The notes under the pieces: model-generated
Seen by the model: only the letters and a program-made list of their open reading frames with translations
Database searches by the model: none
What the model was told of the DNA's origin: nothing
NCBI RefSeq assembly: GCF_001906925.1
Contig: NZ_MRWQ01000001.1
Coordinates: 310,001-374,000, forward strand
Reading direction: 5' to 3'
Length of the DNA: 64,000 bases
From: Domibacillus mangrovi
Lineage (GTDB): Bacteria > Bacillota > Bacilli > Bacillales > Domibacillaceae
Shown here: piece by piece, positions 40,793-49,960 of the stretch
Layout: each line of letters begins with the position of its first letter
Position numbering within the stretch: the first letter of the stretch is position 1
Translations under genes and position numbers: made by a program

Positions 40793-40858
40793 TTTTTCTC
40801 CTCCTCGTTACGCCTCCATTTTAACACGTCTTCTTTACAGGTTAAATGAATTTGCATA

Positions 40859-40893
40859 AAAAAAACGCAAAAGGCTCAAGCCTTAAGCGCTTT
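40859..40893 (-). terminator. Terminator after greA
   Basis: CGCTTAAGGCT pairs with GCCTTTTGCG, followed by eight U, immediately after greA. Confidence 0.88.
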
Positions 40894-40898
40894 TTTAT

Positions 40899-41375
40899 TT
40901 AACCGATTGAAACAATTTTCACTTTCATTTCGCCTGCTGGTGTTTGGACGATTACTTTGTCACCGACACGTCTGCCAATCATGCTTTTCGCAATCGGTGA
41001 ATCATTTGAAATCTTCCCTTCAAATGGATCCGCCTCTGCACTGCCGACAATTGTATAACTTTCTTCTTCACCGTCCGGCAACTCAATGAATGTAACAGTC
41101 TTGCCAAGTGAAACCTCGTCGGAATTCACCGAATTTTCTTCAATAATTTTCGCGTTACGGATCATTGTTTCAATCGTACCAATCCGTCCTTCTACAAACG
41201 CCTGCTCTTCTTTTGCCGAATCATATTCGGAGTTTTCAGACAGGTCGCCGAAGCTGCGGGCAATTTTAATGCGCTCGACTACTTCTTTACGCTTTACTGA
41301 TTTTAAGTGTTCCAGCTCTTGTTCTAATTTTTCTTTACCTACCAGTGTCATCATGTATACTTTTTCGTTCGACAA
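40899..41375 (-). CDS. greA: Transcription elongation factor GreA
   Basis: The 158-residue protein has the N-terminal coiled coil (about 10-75, with [16 protein letters not shown] carrying the tip acidic residues) and the FKBP-like C-terminal domain ([15 protein letters not shown]). GreA stimulates RNA polymerase to cleave backtracked transcripts. The start is TTG at 41375, 9 bases after AAAGGAG, giving family length. It has a long leader with a GC-rich inverted repeat; udk, normally upstream, is missing. Confidence 0.95.
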   Translation of the reverse strand: MSNEKVYMMTLVGKEKLEQELEHLKSVKRKEVVERIKIARSFGDLSENSEYDSAKEEQAFVEGRIGTIETMIRNAKIIEENSVNSDEVSLGKTVTFIELPDGEEESYTIVGSAEADPFEGKISNDSPIAKSMIGRRVGDKVIVQTPAGEMKVKIVSIG

Positions 41376-41419
41376 CTTTTTCCACTCCTTTAATGTTCAA
41401 AAAAGGCATTGAAATATGA

Positions 41420-41461
41420 GCGCGCACCCTCTTAAAGAGGGCGCGCGTTTTCCAAATTATA
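41420..41461 (-). promoter_or_regulatory. greA leader: TATAAT and a GC-rich inverted repeat
   Basis: GCGCGC-A-CCCTCTT and AAGAGGGCGCGC (41420-41447) form a 12-base-pair hairpin in the greA leader. A perfect TATAAT lies just before it (41456-41461, minus strand) without a strong -35. The hairpin has no U tract on the greA strand, so it is not an obvious terminator. Confidence 0.5.
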
Positions 41462-41588
41462 TGCCTGTTTCATAAAAACATACTATAAAATATCTTTTTG
41501 TTCAAGATTTGTTTGTATTTTTGCACGTAATATACCGCAGATCAACATCCATATTTATAAACAACTTACTATTCATTATGCTATACAA

Positions 41589-41868
41589 ATAAAGTGAAAC
41601 TTCATTCAGTGAGGGGTAGGTTCACAGGATGTGAATCATACAGACGTTGTCACAGGACGTAACGATCTTAGTCTGCGTTCCGCTATCCTACACTGAATAA
41701 ACAGGAACTCAGGTAAAGAGCGCCGCGTCCTGCGGCCATACCTGAGTGACCGGCTTCAGCCGGCCCGAACCAATCGGGCTTTTATGGACAGTGGATCCCC
41801 TCGCTTATCCTTCTTTTTTTGAAATCTTGAAGCGGGGGTCTTACTGCCTGTTAATCCGGGATAAATGT
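41589..41868. repeat. Non-coding repeat copy A (long form, IS200/IS605-like, structured)
   Basis: The stretch begins ATAAAGTGAAACTTCATTC, identical to copy B at 49779. It then folds into successive hairpins: ATTCAGTG/CACTGAAT (41604-41698), ACTCAGGTA/TACCTGAGT (41707-41747), CCGGCT/AGCCGG (41750-41763), GCCCGA/TCGGGC followed by TTTTA (41763-41783), and a long arm pair (about 41784-41806 with 41830-41851). No protein is encoded. It fills most of the 492-base greA-trhP2 gap and reaches the trhP2 stop. Conserved ends with hairpins resemble non-autonomous IS200/IS605 elements; this is inference. Confidence 0.75.
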
Positions 41869-43142
41869 CACAGCCCTTTCCGCATCATATCATCTTTTGA
41901 TACAGGGCGTTCCACTTTGAATTTAACAATTTGAAGTGGATGACGAGCAGCGTCGAGCTCATTGCCTTCTTCATCGACAACGGTTCCAACGACTTGTGTA
42001 AAGGTGTCCATGTCAGGTCCGAAAAATTCAACTGTATCGCCCGGACGAAAAAAGTTACGTTGCTGCAACGTGACGATTTGTGTGTTTGCATCATAATCTA
42101 CAACAAGACCGGTAAAGTCATGAGACGCTTTTTTACCATGCACGCCAAACAGCTGCTCATCTGCACCTGGTATACCTTCAAAGAACGCTGGTGCTGCTGG
42201 ACGATTTGCACACTTTTCAAGTTCTTCTAACCATTCAGGCTGAATGGTGAAGTTTTCCGGGTCCGCGCAATAAGCATCAATCACTTTCCTGTACACACCG
42301 ACAACGGTTGCGACGTAATGAATCGATTTCATTCGTCCTTCAATTTTCAAGCTGTCAATACCAAGTTCAACAAGCCCTGGGATCGATTGGAGCAATCGTA
42401 AATCTTTCGGACTCATCGCAAATGGTGAATCTTCGCCTGTCGTCAAAGCCGTTTCTTCGCCATCTTCCATCTCAACAAGATTGTAATCCCATCGACATGA
42501 CTGACAGCAGCCACCGCGATTTGAATCGCGTGCCGTCATGTGATTGCTTAGCACACAACGCCCCGAATACGCGATACACATAGCACCATGAATAAACGTT
42601 TCGATTTCAATATCGACTTTTTCTTTCATAAGACGCATTTCTTCCCCCGTCGTCTCACGTGCTAAAACAACACGGTCAAGCCCTTCTTCTTTCCAATATT
42701 GAACTGCTCGCCAATTAGACAGCGATTGCTGTGTGCTTAAATGTACTTCCACATTTGGTGCAACGCGGCGGCACGTTTCGATAATAAGGGGATCCGCAAC
42801 GATAATGCCTGCTATACCTACTTCTCCGAGACCGCGCAAATAATCTTCAAGACCGTCAATATTTTCATTGTGTGCAAAGATATTCGTGGTCACATATACT
42901 TTTGCTCCATAACGCTGTGCAAATGCAACGCCTTCTTTCATATCATCAAATGTAAAGTTACCTGCATTGGAACGGAGACCGTATTCCTGGCCACCGATAT
43001 ACACGGCATCTGCCCCATAGCGGATAGCAATTTTCAGTTTTTCAAGTGTTCCGGCGGGGGCAAGCAGTTCCGGTTTTTTCACAATGACTCGTTTACCATC
43101 GACAATGGCTGAAATGCTGTCGTTTTTTAGTGCTGCCATCAT
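41868..43142 (-). CDS. trhP2: TrhP2 (YrrO), peptidase-U32-family protein for tRNA 5-hydroxyuridine
   Basis: The 424-residue protein belongs to family U32, with YGADAVYIGGQEYGLR, the FIHGAMCIAYSGRC signature (about residue 185) and a cluster of cysteines (CCQSC) that suggests an iron-sulfur site. In B. subtilis YrrO and YrrN are needed for prephenate-dependent formation of 5-hydroxyuridine at tRNA position 34. Two ATGs in tandem follow AAGGAGGAAACA. It is 14 bases after trhP1, in the trmR-trhP1-trhP2 run. Confidence 0.93.
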   Translation of the reverse strand: MMAALKNDSISAIVDGKRVIVKKPELLAPAGTLEKLKIAIRYGADAVYIGGQEYGLRSNAGNFTFDDMKEGVAFAQRYGAKVYVTTNIFAHNENIDGLEDYLRGLGEVGIAGIIVADPLIIETCRRVAPNVEVHLSTQQSLSNWRAVQYWKEEGLDRVVLARETTGEEMRLMKEKVDIEIETFIHGAMCIAYSGRCVLSNHMTARDSNRGGCCQSCRWDYNLVEMEDGEETALTTGEDSPFAMSPKDLRLLQSIPGLVELGIDSLKIEGRMKSIHYVATVVGVYRKVIDAYCADPENFTIQPEWLEELEKCANRPAAPAFFEGIPGADEQLFGVHGKKASHDFTGLVVDYDANTQIVTLQQRNFFRPGDTVEFFGPDMDTFTQVVGTVVDEEGNELDAARHPLQIVKFKVERPVSKDDMMRKGL

Positions 43143-43156
43143 TGTTTCCTCCTTCC

Positions 43157-44086
43157 TTAATAAACCGTTTCCTTAAAGAAAAAGCCTGAATCCAGCGGCC
43201 GATGATCTTGCTGAAGAGCTTCAGCTGCCTCAAGCAATTCTTCTTTTTCTTCTTCGTATTGATCGGGGTTCTCAACGCATAAATCGATTGCTGTTCGATA
43301 CAATTTTGTTGATGCAATGCGATATTCTTCTGTTTGAAGAACACCGTCAATTTTAAATGAATCGATGCCTGCTTCAATCATCTCCTGCAGCTCATCTATA
43401 ATACACATATCATTGGGACTCATAATATGCGTGCCATTTTCATCTTCATAAATAGGGTACTTATTGCTTCGTTCTTCGTCATGCAGAAGCATATTTTGCG
43501 CACCTTGCCGCTTTTTGATTTCCATGTTTTTGCCCATATATTCAAAGTAATGACCGAGAAGCGGCCGTTTTGACTGGAACATGCATGTCATGCCATGTAC
43601 TTGCACTTCAATTGCGACTTCAGCATTTTCTTTCGTTTCAATAATCGCATCCATGCTAAGTTCGCGTGAAAGCACGGCACGGACAGAACCACGTTTCCCC
43701 CAATAGTTTGCTGTATACCAGTTCGTCGCAATCGTCTCAGGACTCCAGTGAAGAGGAAAACCTGGCGCAGACGCGCGAACTGCCATTAAGACAGCCGGAT
43801 CGCCATACACAATGGCGTCAGCTCCTGATTCTCTTACAAACTGTACGTATTCATCCAATTCATCAGCAATTTTATTATGAAAAATCGCATTCACTGCGAC
43901 GTATACTTTTTTCCCATGCTCATGTGCCAATGTAACAGCTTCTTGTATTTGTGCGCGGCTGAATTCTCCAGCAAGGCGAAGACCATACCGCTGCTCACCA
44001 ATGACAAAAGCGTCGGCACCTGCTTCAATTTGTCGTTTCATCTCACTGACACTGCCCGGCGTCACTAGTAATTCTGGTTTTGTCAC
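43157..44086 (-). CDS. trhP1: TrhP1 (YrrN), peptidase-U32-family protein
   Basis: The 309-residue U32-family protein has the shared GADAFVIGEQRYGLR and the QVHGMTCMFQSKRPLL block but fewer cysteines than TrhP2. It is the partner in tRNA 5-hydroxyuridine synthesis in B. subtilis. GTG at 44086 follows GGAGTGAGG and overlaps the trmR stop as GTGA. Its co-location with trmR, which methylates the product, supports the role. Confidence 0.9.
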   Translation of the reverse strand: MTKPELLVTPGSVSEMKRQIEAGADAFVIGEQRYGLRLAGEFSRAQIQEAVTLAHEHGKKVYVAVNAIFHNKIADELDEYVQFVRESGADAIVYGDPAVLMAVRASAPGFPLHWSPETIATNWYTANYWGKRGSVRAVLSRELSMDAIIETKENAEVAIEVQVHGMTCMFQSKRPLLGHYFEYMGKNMEIKKRQGAQNMLLHDEERSNKYPIYEDENGTHIMSPNDMCIIDELQEMIEAGIDSFKIDGVLQTEEYRIASTKLYRTAIDLCVENPDQYEEEKEELLEAAEALQQDHRPLDSGFFFKETVY

Positions 44087-44730
44087 TTTTCCTCACTCCG
44101 TTTTATGCTAATGGCAATCCCATCACCAGATGGCAAAATCATTGTCTGATAATTAGGATGTGTCATCAGCCATTCATTATAATCCTTAATTTTTTGTACC
44201 ATCTTTTCTATTCGTTTCGACGGTGTTTCTATTCCTGCAGCATATCCTTTAAATAATACATTATCGGAATAAACGACGCCGTTCGGTGCAAGCATCGGTA
44301 CGTATAAATCAAAAAAGCGTCGGTATTGTCCTTTTGCTGCATCAATAAAAATCGCATCAAACGGTCCATACTTTTCCGCTTCTTCTGCCAGTTCTAGCGC
44401 ATCACCAAACAATACGTGTATGCGTTCCTGATCGTTTGAGCGGACGATATTTTGAAGTGCCTGCTCATATCGCTCACTGTCCCGCTCCATTGTCGTAATG
44501 CGAAGATCAGGCATAGCGTCTGCCATTCGGAGAGCTGAGTAGCCAATCGCTGTTCCGATTTCAAGCATGCGTGCAGGCTTTTGCAGCTTTAACATGGCAA
44601 TTAACGTCTCCATACCAACAGGCTCCATTATAGGTACGCCGTGTTTTAATGCGTACTGCTCCATTTCCGCAAACAATTCCGCGCGTGGCGGCAACAATGA
44701 TTCGATGTAGCCGTGTATATCGTCTTTCAT
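44083..44730 (-). CDS. trmR: TrmR (YrrM), tRNA 5-hydroxyuridine methyltransferase
   Basis: The 215-residue O-methyltransferase has motif I MLEIGTAIGYSALRMA and DAIFIDAAKGQYRRFFDLY, typical of the catechol-OMT-like class. In B. subtilis TrmR makes 5-methoxyuridine from 5-hydroxyuridine at the tRNA wobble position. AGAGGTC lies before the ATG. A terminator separates it from mltG. Confidence 0.92.
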   Translation of the reverse strand: MKDDIHGYIESLLPPRAELFAEMEQYALKHGVPIMEPVGMETLIAMLKLQKPARMLEIGTAIGYSALRMADAMPDLRITTMERDSERYEQALQNIVRSNDQERIHVLFGDALELAEEAEKYGPFDAIFIDAAKGQYRRFFDLYVPMLAPNGVVYSDNVLFKGYAAGIETPSKRIEKMVQKIKDYNEWLMTHPNYQTMILPSGDGIAISIKRSEEK

Positions 44731-44753
44731 GAAAAAATGACCTCTTTTCTAAG

Positions 44754-44781
44754 AAAAAGAGAAAGCTGCATTAGCTTTCTC
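44754..44781 (-). terminator. Terminator after mltG
   Basis: GAGAAAGCT and AGCTTTCTC form a hairpin followed by TTTTTCTT in the mltG-trmR gap. Confidence 0.88.
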
Positions 44782-44840
44782 GAGTCTTCTGTGCCCGAAT
44801 TATTCTATCATAGAAAAGAAAGAAAATCCATGCACGTTTC

Positions 44841-45944
44841 TTATTGATTATTTGTAATATATTTTCGTTTCAATGCATTGTGTTCATCTAATGTTTTTGA
44901 ATAATATACATCCCCTGCAGATGAAGCGAGGAAGTATAAATAATCCGTTTGTGCCGGTTCTAGCACGGCTTCCATGGAGTCCCTTCCACTGTTGCCGATT
45001 GGTCCTGGCGTCAGCCCTTTTACTTTGTATGTGTTATAAGGTGAATTGACTTCAAGATCTTTATATAAAACGCGATCTTGATGTGCACCCTTTGCGTATA
45101 AAACCGTAGGGTCTGTTTGCAATGGCATATCTATTTTCATTCGGTTGAAAAAGACACTGGCGATTTTTTTACGGTCTGTTTTGCCCGTTGCTTCTTCTTC
45201 AACAAGCGAAGCAATCGTTAAAAACTCATGAATCTTCATGCCAGATGCTTTAATTTGATCCGTATAGCTTTTGACAACTTCATCTGTCTTCGCAATCATT
45301 TCTTCCGCAAGTTCTTCAACAGATTGCTCCCCGTGCGGCACTTCATATGTTGCCGGGTATAAATAGCCCTCAAGCGGATAGCGTATATTTTCATTGAGTA
45401 CTGCTTCTGTGACGACGGCTGGATAAGCTGCTATCATTTTTTTGACGAATGCATCATCATTAATTGACTTCAGCACATCTTGCGGATCATGATCGGTCGC
45501 AGCCGCTATGACCTCCGCTATTTGTGTTAATTGATAGCCTTCCGGAATCGAGACTTTTCCATCTGCTAAGCCCATCACTTTGCCCTCTTTTAACGCTGCT
45601 ATAATTTCTTTAGGTGTCATTGAAGGTGACAACATGTATTCACCCGCCTGAAAATTACCTTCTCCTATATACTTCACATAATATTTAAAGAGAGTCGCAT
45701 TTTTAACAATTCCACTTTCTTCAAGTTTCTGCGAGATGAATGATAAACTGGATCCTAATGGAATGGATACTGCTACTTTTTCCTCGCTTATTTCATCGGC
45801 CGGTTTAACGGCACTTTGCCATACATAATACGCACCCGCTGCTCCTCCTGCCATAATTAGAAGGAAAAAAACAAGCACAAATAATACAGCCCGTTTCAGC
45901 CGCCTTTTTTTTCGACCGGCTGGCGGATATAGCTTATTCGACAT
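44841..45944 (-). CDS. mltG: Endolytic murein transglycosylase MltG (YrrL)
   Basis: The 367-residue protein has a basic start, one transmembrane helix (about 19-43), a LysM-like subdomain and the YceG catalytic domain with LTIASLVEEEATGKTDRKK (catalytic glutamate) and NSPYNTYKVKGLTPGPI. It cuts nascent glycan strands at the membrane and so ends their elongation. GAAAGGGG precedes the ATG. Terminators lie on both sides. Confidence 0.95.
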   Translation of the reverse strand: MSNKLYPPAGRKKRRLKRAVLFVLVFFLLIMAGGAAGAYYVWQSAVKPADEISEEKVAVSIPLGSSLSFISQKLEESGIVKNATLFKYYVKYIGEGNFQAGEYMLSPSMTPKEIIAALKEGKVMGLADGKVSIPEGYQLTQIAEVIAAATDHDPQDVLKSINDDAFVKKMIAAYPAVVTEAVLNENIRYPLEGYLYPATYEVPHGEQSVEELAEEMIAKTDEVVKSYTDQIKASGMKIHEFLTIASLVEEEATGKTDRKKIASVFFNRMKIDMPLQTDPTVLYAKGAHQDRVLYKDLEVNSPYNTYKVKGLTPGPIGNSGRDSMEAVLEPAQTDYLYFLASSAGDVYYSKTLDEHNALKRKYITNNQ

Positions 45945-46000
45945 AAAGATCCCCTTTCGACAACATCTTGCATTTTTTCTTATTATACAAGAACGTGATC

Positions 46001-46037
46001 AAAAGAAAAAGAACAGGCGCTTAATAGCTGCCTGTTC
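46001..46037 (-). terminator. Terminator after yrzB
   Basis: GAACAGGC and GCCTGTTC pair around an 11-base loop, followed by TTTTTCTTTT. Confidence 0.88.
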
Positions 46038-46046
46038 CTCCAAAAA

Positions 46047-46334
46047 TCATTCCTGCTCTTCGTCATCAAGGAATGTGTTGAGCATCTCTTCGATCATTTC
46101 CCACTCTTCATCCGATTCAATCGGTTCAAGTTCACCGTCTTCTCCGTCTTCTTTTGGAAGGAACGATGATGCATGAATTTCGATTTCTTCATTATCATCT
46201 TCCTCTGCGCCTATAGGAAAATAAAGAACGTATGATTTTTCAAATTCATCTGAATTAAAAGTGAAAAGTACTTCACAAAGCTGCTCGTTACCATTTTCAT
46301 CGATTACTGTAATTTGTTTTTCGCCATGTTCCAT
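46047..46334 (-). CDS. yrzB: YrzB family (DUF1292) protein
   Basis: The 95-residue, strongly acidic protein starts [18 protein letters not shown] and ends in an Asp/Glu-rich tail. It matches the DUF1292 family always found after ruvX in bacilli. Function is unknown. GAGGTGACC lies before the ATG. Third gene of the ireB-ruvX-yrzB operon, closed by a terminator. Confidence 0.9.
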   Translation of the reverse strand: MEHGEKQITVIDENGNEQLCEVLFTFNSDEFEKSYVLYFPIGAEEDDNEEIEIHASSFLPKEDGEDGELEPIESDEEWEMIEEMLNTFLDDEEQE

Positions 46335-46348
46335 TAATGGTCACCTCA

Positions 46349-46765
46349 TTATTTTTGACTGTCGAGATATCCTTGAAGAATCATCATCGCTGCCATTTTA
46401 TCGATCACTTTTTTACGTTTTTTCCGGCTGACATCCGCTTCCAATAATACACGTTCCGCTGCCATTGTCGTTAATCGTTCATCCCAAAGAATAACAGGAA
46501 ACCCAAATTCCCCTTCAAGCAGATCCGCAAAGCGCTGTGCTGCTTCTCCACGGGGACCTACTGTATTATTCATATTTTTTGGAAAGCCAACGACAAATTT
46601 GCTCACGTCATGCTCGCGTACAAGTTCGCCGATCCGCTCAATGCCAAATTCACCGGCTTCTTCGTTGATCTTTATTGTTTCAATGCCCTGCGCTGTCCAG
46701 CCAAAGGCATCACTGATCGCGATGCCTACTGTTTTCGTGCCGGAATCAAGGCCCATCGTTCTCAT
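46349..46765 (-). CDS. ruvX: RuvX/YqgF-family nuclease (YrrK)
   Basis: The 138-residue RNase H-fold protein has [16 protein letters not shown] with its active-site aspartate, VVGFPKNM, and the C-terminal [14 protein letters not shown]. YqgF proteins act in pre-16S rRNA 5' maturation and have been called Holliday-junction resolvases. The ATG at 46765 overlaps the ireB stop by 4 bases. Confidence 0.94.
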   Translation of the reverse strand: MRTMGLDSGTKTVGIAISDAFGWTAQGIETIKINEEAGEFGIERIGELVREHDVSKFVVGFPKNMNNTVGPRGEAAQRFADLLEGEFGFPVILWDERLTTMAAERVLLEADVSRKKRKKVIDKMAAMMILQGYLDSQK

Positions 46766-47037
46766 GATGTTGGATCCTCCTGCTGTTCTTTTAAGTACGT
46801 TTTGACAAGTTCTTCAATAATTTCATCCCGTTCCAAACGCCGGATTAAGTTGCGCGCATCATTATGGCGCGGAATATAGGCCGGGTCACCAGAAAGCAAA
46901 TATCCGACAATTTGGTTGATCGGATTGTAGCCTTTTTCTTCAAGCGCGCTATGCACTTTAAACAATACTTCTTTTACATTTTCGTCATACGGTTCTTCAG
47001 AAAAGTTAAACCGCATTGTCTTGTCAAAAGAACTCAC
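46762..47037 (-). CDS. ireB: IreB family protein (YrzL, DUF965)
   Basis: The 91-residue protein contains the invariant block [19 protein letters not shown], diagnostic of DUF965. In Enterococcus IreB is phosphorylated by the PASTA kinase IreK on N-terminal threonines and tunes cephalosporin resistance; here the N-terminal SSFDKTM holds the likely site. GTG at 47037 follows GAGGTGCTGACA; a further in-frame GTG three codons up is inside that site. It heads ireB-ruvX-yrzB. Confidence 0.93.
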   Translation of the reverse strand: MSSFDKTMRFNFSEEPYDENVKEVLFKVHSALEEKGYNPINQIVGYLLSGDPAYIPRHNDARNLIRRLERDEIIEELVKTYLKEQQEDPTS

Positions 47038-47119
47038 TGTCAGCACCTCACTTCATGCGGGGGTGAATGTAACCCGCTTCCTGTACGTTATGTTCATTGT
47101 ACAACAAATAACGACATAT

Positions 47120-49750
47120 TCAAATGGATTTAACCCATTCCTCAGCACATTTTAATGCTTCGTCGATTTTTGACGGATCTTTTCCACCGGCCTGTGCCAT
47201 ATCTGCACGCCCGCCGCCGCCGCCGCCAAGACGGCCTGCTACTTCTTTCACAAGTTTACCGGCATGGTATCCTTTTTCTGTTAGATCCCCAGTAACGGCG
47301 GTCACGACATTCACTTTGCCCTCTGCTTCAGCAACAAGGACAATGATGCCAGGAGTCACTTTTTGTTTCAGTTCATCCGCCATTGTACGCAATGTATTCA
47401 TATCCGGGGCCTGTACGCTCACTGCAAGCAATTGAACACCGTTAATCGTTTGTATTTGATCTGTTAAACTTCCTGCTTCTATATTTGACAATTTCTTTGA
47501 AAGTGATTCATTTTCACGTTGCAATTCTTTTAACTCTGTCTGAATACTCTCTACTTTCACTAAAATATCTTTCGTGTTTGATTTTAGTTTCATTGCTGCT
47601 TCTTTCAACACTTGTGCCTGGTTATTCAAATAAAGGAACGCCCCTTCACCGGTCACCGCTTCAATACGACGTGTACCTGCGCCAATACCACTTTCAGATA
47701 GCACTTTAAATAGACCAATTTCTGCTGTATTGATGACATGGCAGCCGCCGCACAACTCTAAGCTGTAATCGCCTATCGATACAACACGGACGATATCTCC
47801 ATATTTTTCACCAAACAGTGCCATCGCGCCCATTGCTTTCGCTTCTGCAATTGGTTTAAAGGCTATTTCTACTGCTATCCCCTGCCAAATTTTTTCGTTG
47901 ACGATTGTCTCAACCTGCGCAAGTTCTTCCGCTGTTACTTGTCCGAAATGTGAGAAGTCAAAACGTAGACGGTCTGGATCGACGAGTGATCCTGCCTGAT
48001 TCACATGTGTGCCAAGCACATCTTTTAACGCTTGATGCATTAAATGTGTCGCTGTATGATTTTTAACAATTTTCCCGCGTGACAATACGTCTACTTTCGC
48101 TGTAACGCTGCTGTCTGCTATTAATATACCGCTTTCTACAACTGCATTATGCACATTTTGACCATTTGGTGCTTTCTGCACATCTTTCACCACAACGCGT
48201 ACTTCATCCGATTCAAGCACACCTTTATCGGCAATTTGTCCGCCGCTTTCAGCATAAAACGGTGTTTCCTTCAAAATAAATTGAATGTCATCGCCTTCAT
48301 GTGCTTCATCAATCAGCACACCGTCTTTCATGATGACAGCTACTGTCGTGTCAACAGTGAAACGATCGTATGTGAACGTGCTTTCTGTCGTAATCGTTGA
48401 TAAAATGCCACCTTGAACTTGCATCGAATCTGTATCTTGACGAGCTGCACGGGCACGGTCACGCTGCTGCTTCATTTCTTGTTCAAAGCTTGCGTGATCG
48501 GCTTTCATGCCTTCTTCTTCCGCATATTCTTCTGTCAACTCAACCGGGAAACCATACGTATCATATAAACGGAATATATCTGCACCCGCAATAGTATCAG
48601 ATCCGGATGCTTTCGCTTTTTCAATGACAGATGACAAAATGGCAAGCCCTTCGTTCAGCGTTTCGTGGAATCTTACCTCTTCATTTTTAATCACTTTTTG
48701 AATGAACGCCGACTTTTCCGTCACTTCGGAATAATAATCGTTCATTATGTCGCCAACAACCGGCACAAGTTCATACATGAACGGACGGTTAATGCCAATT
48801 TGTTTTGCATAACGCACCGCACGGCGAAGTAAGCGGCGAAGGACATAGCCGCGCCCTTCATTCGATGGAAGCGCACCGTCGCCGATGGCAAAAGCAACCG
48901 TACGAATATGATCGGCAATCACTTTAAACGCTGTGTCTTTTTCTGCATCTACGTGATATTTTTCGCCAGAAATACGTTCTGTCGCACGGATGATCGGTAT
49001 AAATAAATCCGTATCAAAGTTTGTTGGCACATTTTGAACGACCGATGCCATTCGCTCAAGACCCATTCCTGTATCAATATTCTTCTTCGGAAGCGGTGTA
49101 TATGTACCGTCTGGATTATGGTTAAACTCAGAAAAGACGAGGTTCCATACTTCTAAATAACGATCATTTTCGCCCCCAGGATACAATTCGGGATCATTTT
49201 CATCCGCACCATATTCTTCGCCTCGATCGTAGAAGATTTCCGTATTTGGGCCGCTTGGACCTTCTCCAATATCCCAAAAGTTTCCTTCAAGGCGAATAAT
49301 ACGTTCATCTGGCACACCAACTTCATTTTTCCAGATTAAATAGGCTTCTTCATCTTCCGGATGAATCGTCACAGACAACTTATCCGCTTCAAAGCCCATC
49401 CACTTTTCATCTGTAAGGAACTCCCAAGCCCAGTGAATGGCTTCTGTTTTGAAGTATTCTCCAATTGAAAAGTTACCTAACATTTCAAAAAACGTATGAT
49501 GTCGAGCTGTTTTTCCGACGTTTTCAATATCGTTCGTACGAATCGATTTCTGCGCATTCGTGATGCGTGGATTATCAGGAATAATTCGTCCGTCAAAATA
49601 TTTCTTTAATGTCGCCACTCCGCTATTGATCCAGAGCAGGCTGGCATCGTCAATTGGAACGAGCGGTGCGCTCGGTTCTACGCGATGGCCTTTCTCCTGG
49701 AAAAAGTCTAAATACAGGCGGCGAATATCTGCGCCAGTTAATGTTTTCAT
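47120..49750 (-). CDS. alaS: Alanyl-tRNA synthetase
   Basis: The 876-residue class II synthetase starts [18 protein letters not shown], with the catalytic core ([10 protein letters not shown] near residue 350), the editing domain ([11 protein letters not shown] zinc motif) and a C-terminal DHHA1 domain ending in a Gly-rich [12 protein letters not shown] stretch. ATG at 49750 follows GAGGAGG; in-frame extension to 49795 would run into repeat copy B. Controlled by a T-box leader whose terminator is about 210 bases upstream, with the repeat between. Confidence 0.97.
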   Translation of the reverse strand: MKTLTGADIRRLYLDFFQEKGHRVEPSAPLVPIDDASLLWINSGVATLKKYFDGRIIPDNPRITNAQKSIRTNDIENVGKTARHHTFFEMLGNFSIGEYFKTEAIHWAWEFLTDEKWMGFEADKLSVTIHPEDEEAYLIWKNEVGVPDERIIRLEGNFWDIGEGPSGPNTEIFYDRGEEYGADENDPELYPGGENDRYLEVWNLVFSEFNHNPDGTYTPLPKKNIDTGMGLERMASVVQNVPTNFDTDLFIPIIRATERISGEKYHVDAEKDTAFKVIADHIRTVAFAIGDGALPSNEGRGYVLRRLLRRAVRYAKQIGINRPFMYELVPVVGDIMNDYYSEVTEKSAFIQKVIKNEEVRFHETLNEGLAILSSVIEKAKASGSDTIAGADIFRLYDTYGFPVELTEEYAEEEGMKADHASFEQEMKQQRDRARAARQDTDSMQVQGGILSTITTESTFTYDRFTVDTTVAVIMKDGVLIDEAHEGDDIQFILKETPFYAESGGQIADKGVLESDEVRVVVKDVQKAPNGQNVHNAVVESGILIADSSVTAKVDVLSRGKIVKNHTATHLMHQALKDVLGTHVNQAGSLVDPDRLRFDFSHFGQVTAEELAQVETIVNEKIWQGIAVEIAFKPIAEAKAMGAMALFGEKYGDIVRVVSIGDYSLELCGGCHVINTAEIGLFKVLSESGIGAGTRRIEAVTGEGAFLYLNNQAQVLKEAAMKLKSNTKDILVKVESIQTELKELQRENESLSKKLSNIEAGSLTDQIQTINGVQLLAVSVQAPDMNTLRTMADELKQKVTPGIIVLVAEAEGKVNVVTAVTGDLTEKGYHAGKLVKEVAGRLGGGGGGRADMAQAGGKDPSKIDEALKCAEEWVKSI

Positions 49751-49778
49751 GAAAAATTCCTCCTCAAAATATGTATAC

Positions 49779-49940
49779 ATAAAGTGAAACTTCATTCAGT
49801 GGAGGTTTTCTTCATCTCCCACTGAATGTTAATTGAACCAATCGGGCTTTTACGGGCAGTGGATCCCCCGCTTATCCTTCTTTTCTTTTCGAAATTTTGA
49901 AGTGGGGGTCTTACTGCCCGTTAATGCGGGATAAATCCCG
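49779..49940. repeat. Non-coding repeat copy B (short form) inside the alaS leader
   Basis: It starts with the same ATAAAGTGAAACTTCATTC as copy A. Arms ATTCAGTGGAG (49794-49804) and CTCCCACTGAAT (49816-49827) form the first hairpin. GAACCAATCGGGCTTTTA is shared with copy A. Arms of 22 bases (49852-49873 and 49900-49921) form the second, and a small GGGAT/ATCCC hairpin follows. It lacks copy A's central hairpins. It lies between the alaS T-box terminator and the alaS start and so is transcribed in every alaS mRNA. Confidence 0.8.
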
Positions 49941-49960
49941 GAAAAGAACGAAAAGACAGC

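Noticed and set aside
41589-41868. Treating repeat copy A as a CRISPR array or a tRNA/rRNA gene
   Set aside because: There are no regularly spaced identical repeats, no cloverleaf and no rRNA-like sequence; the hairpins differ from one another.
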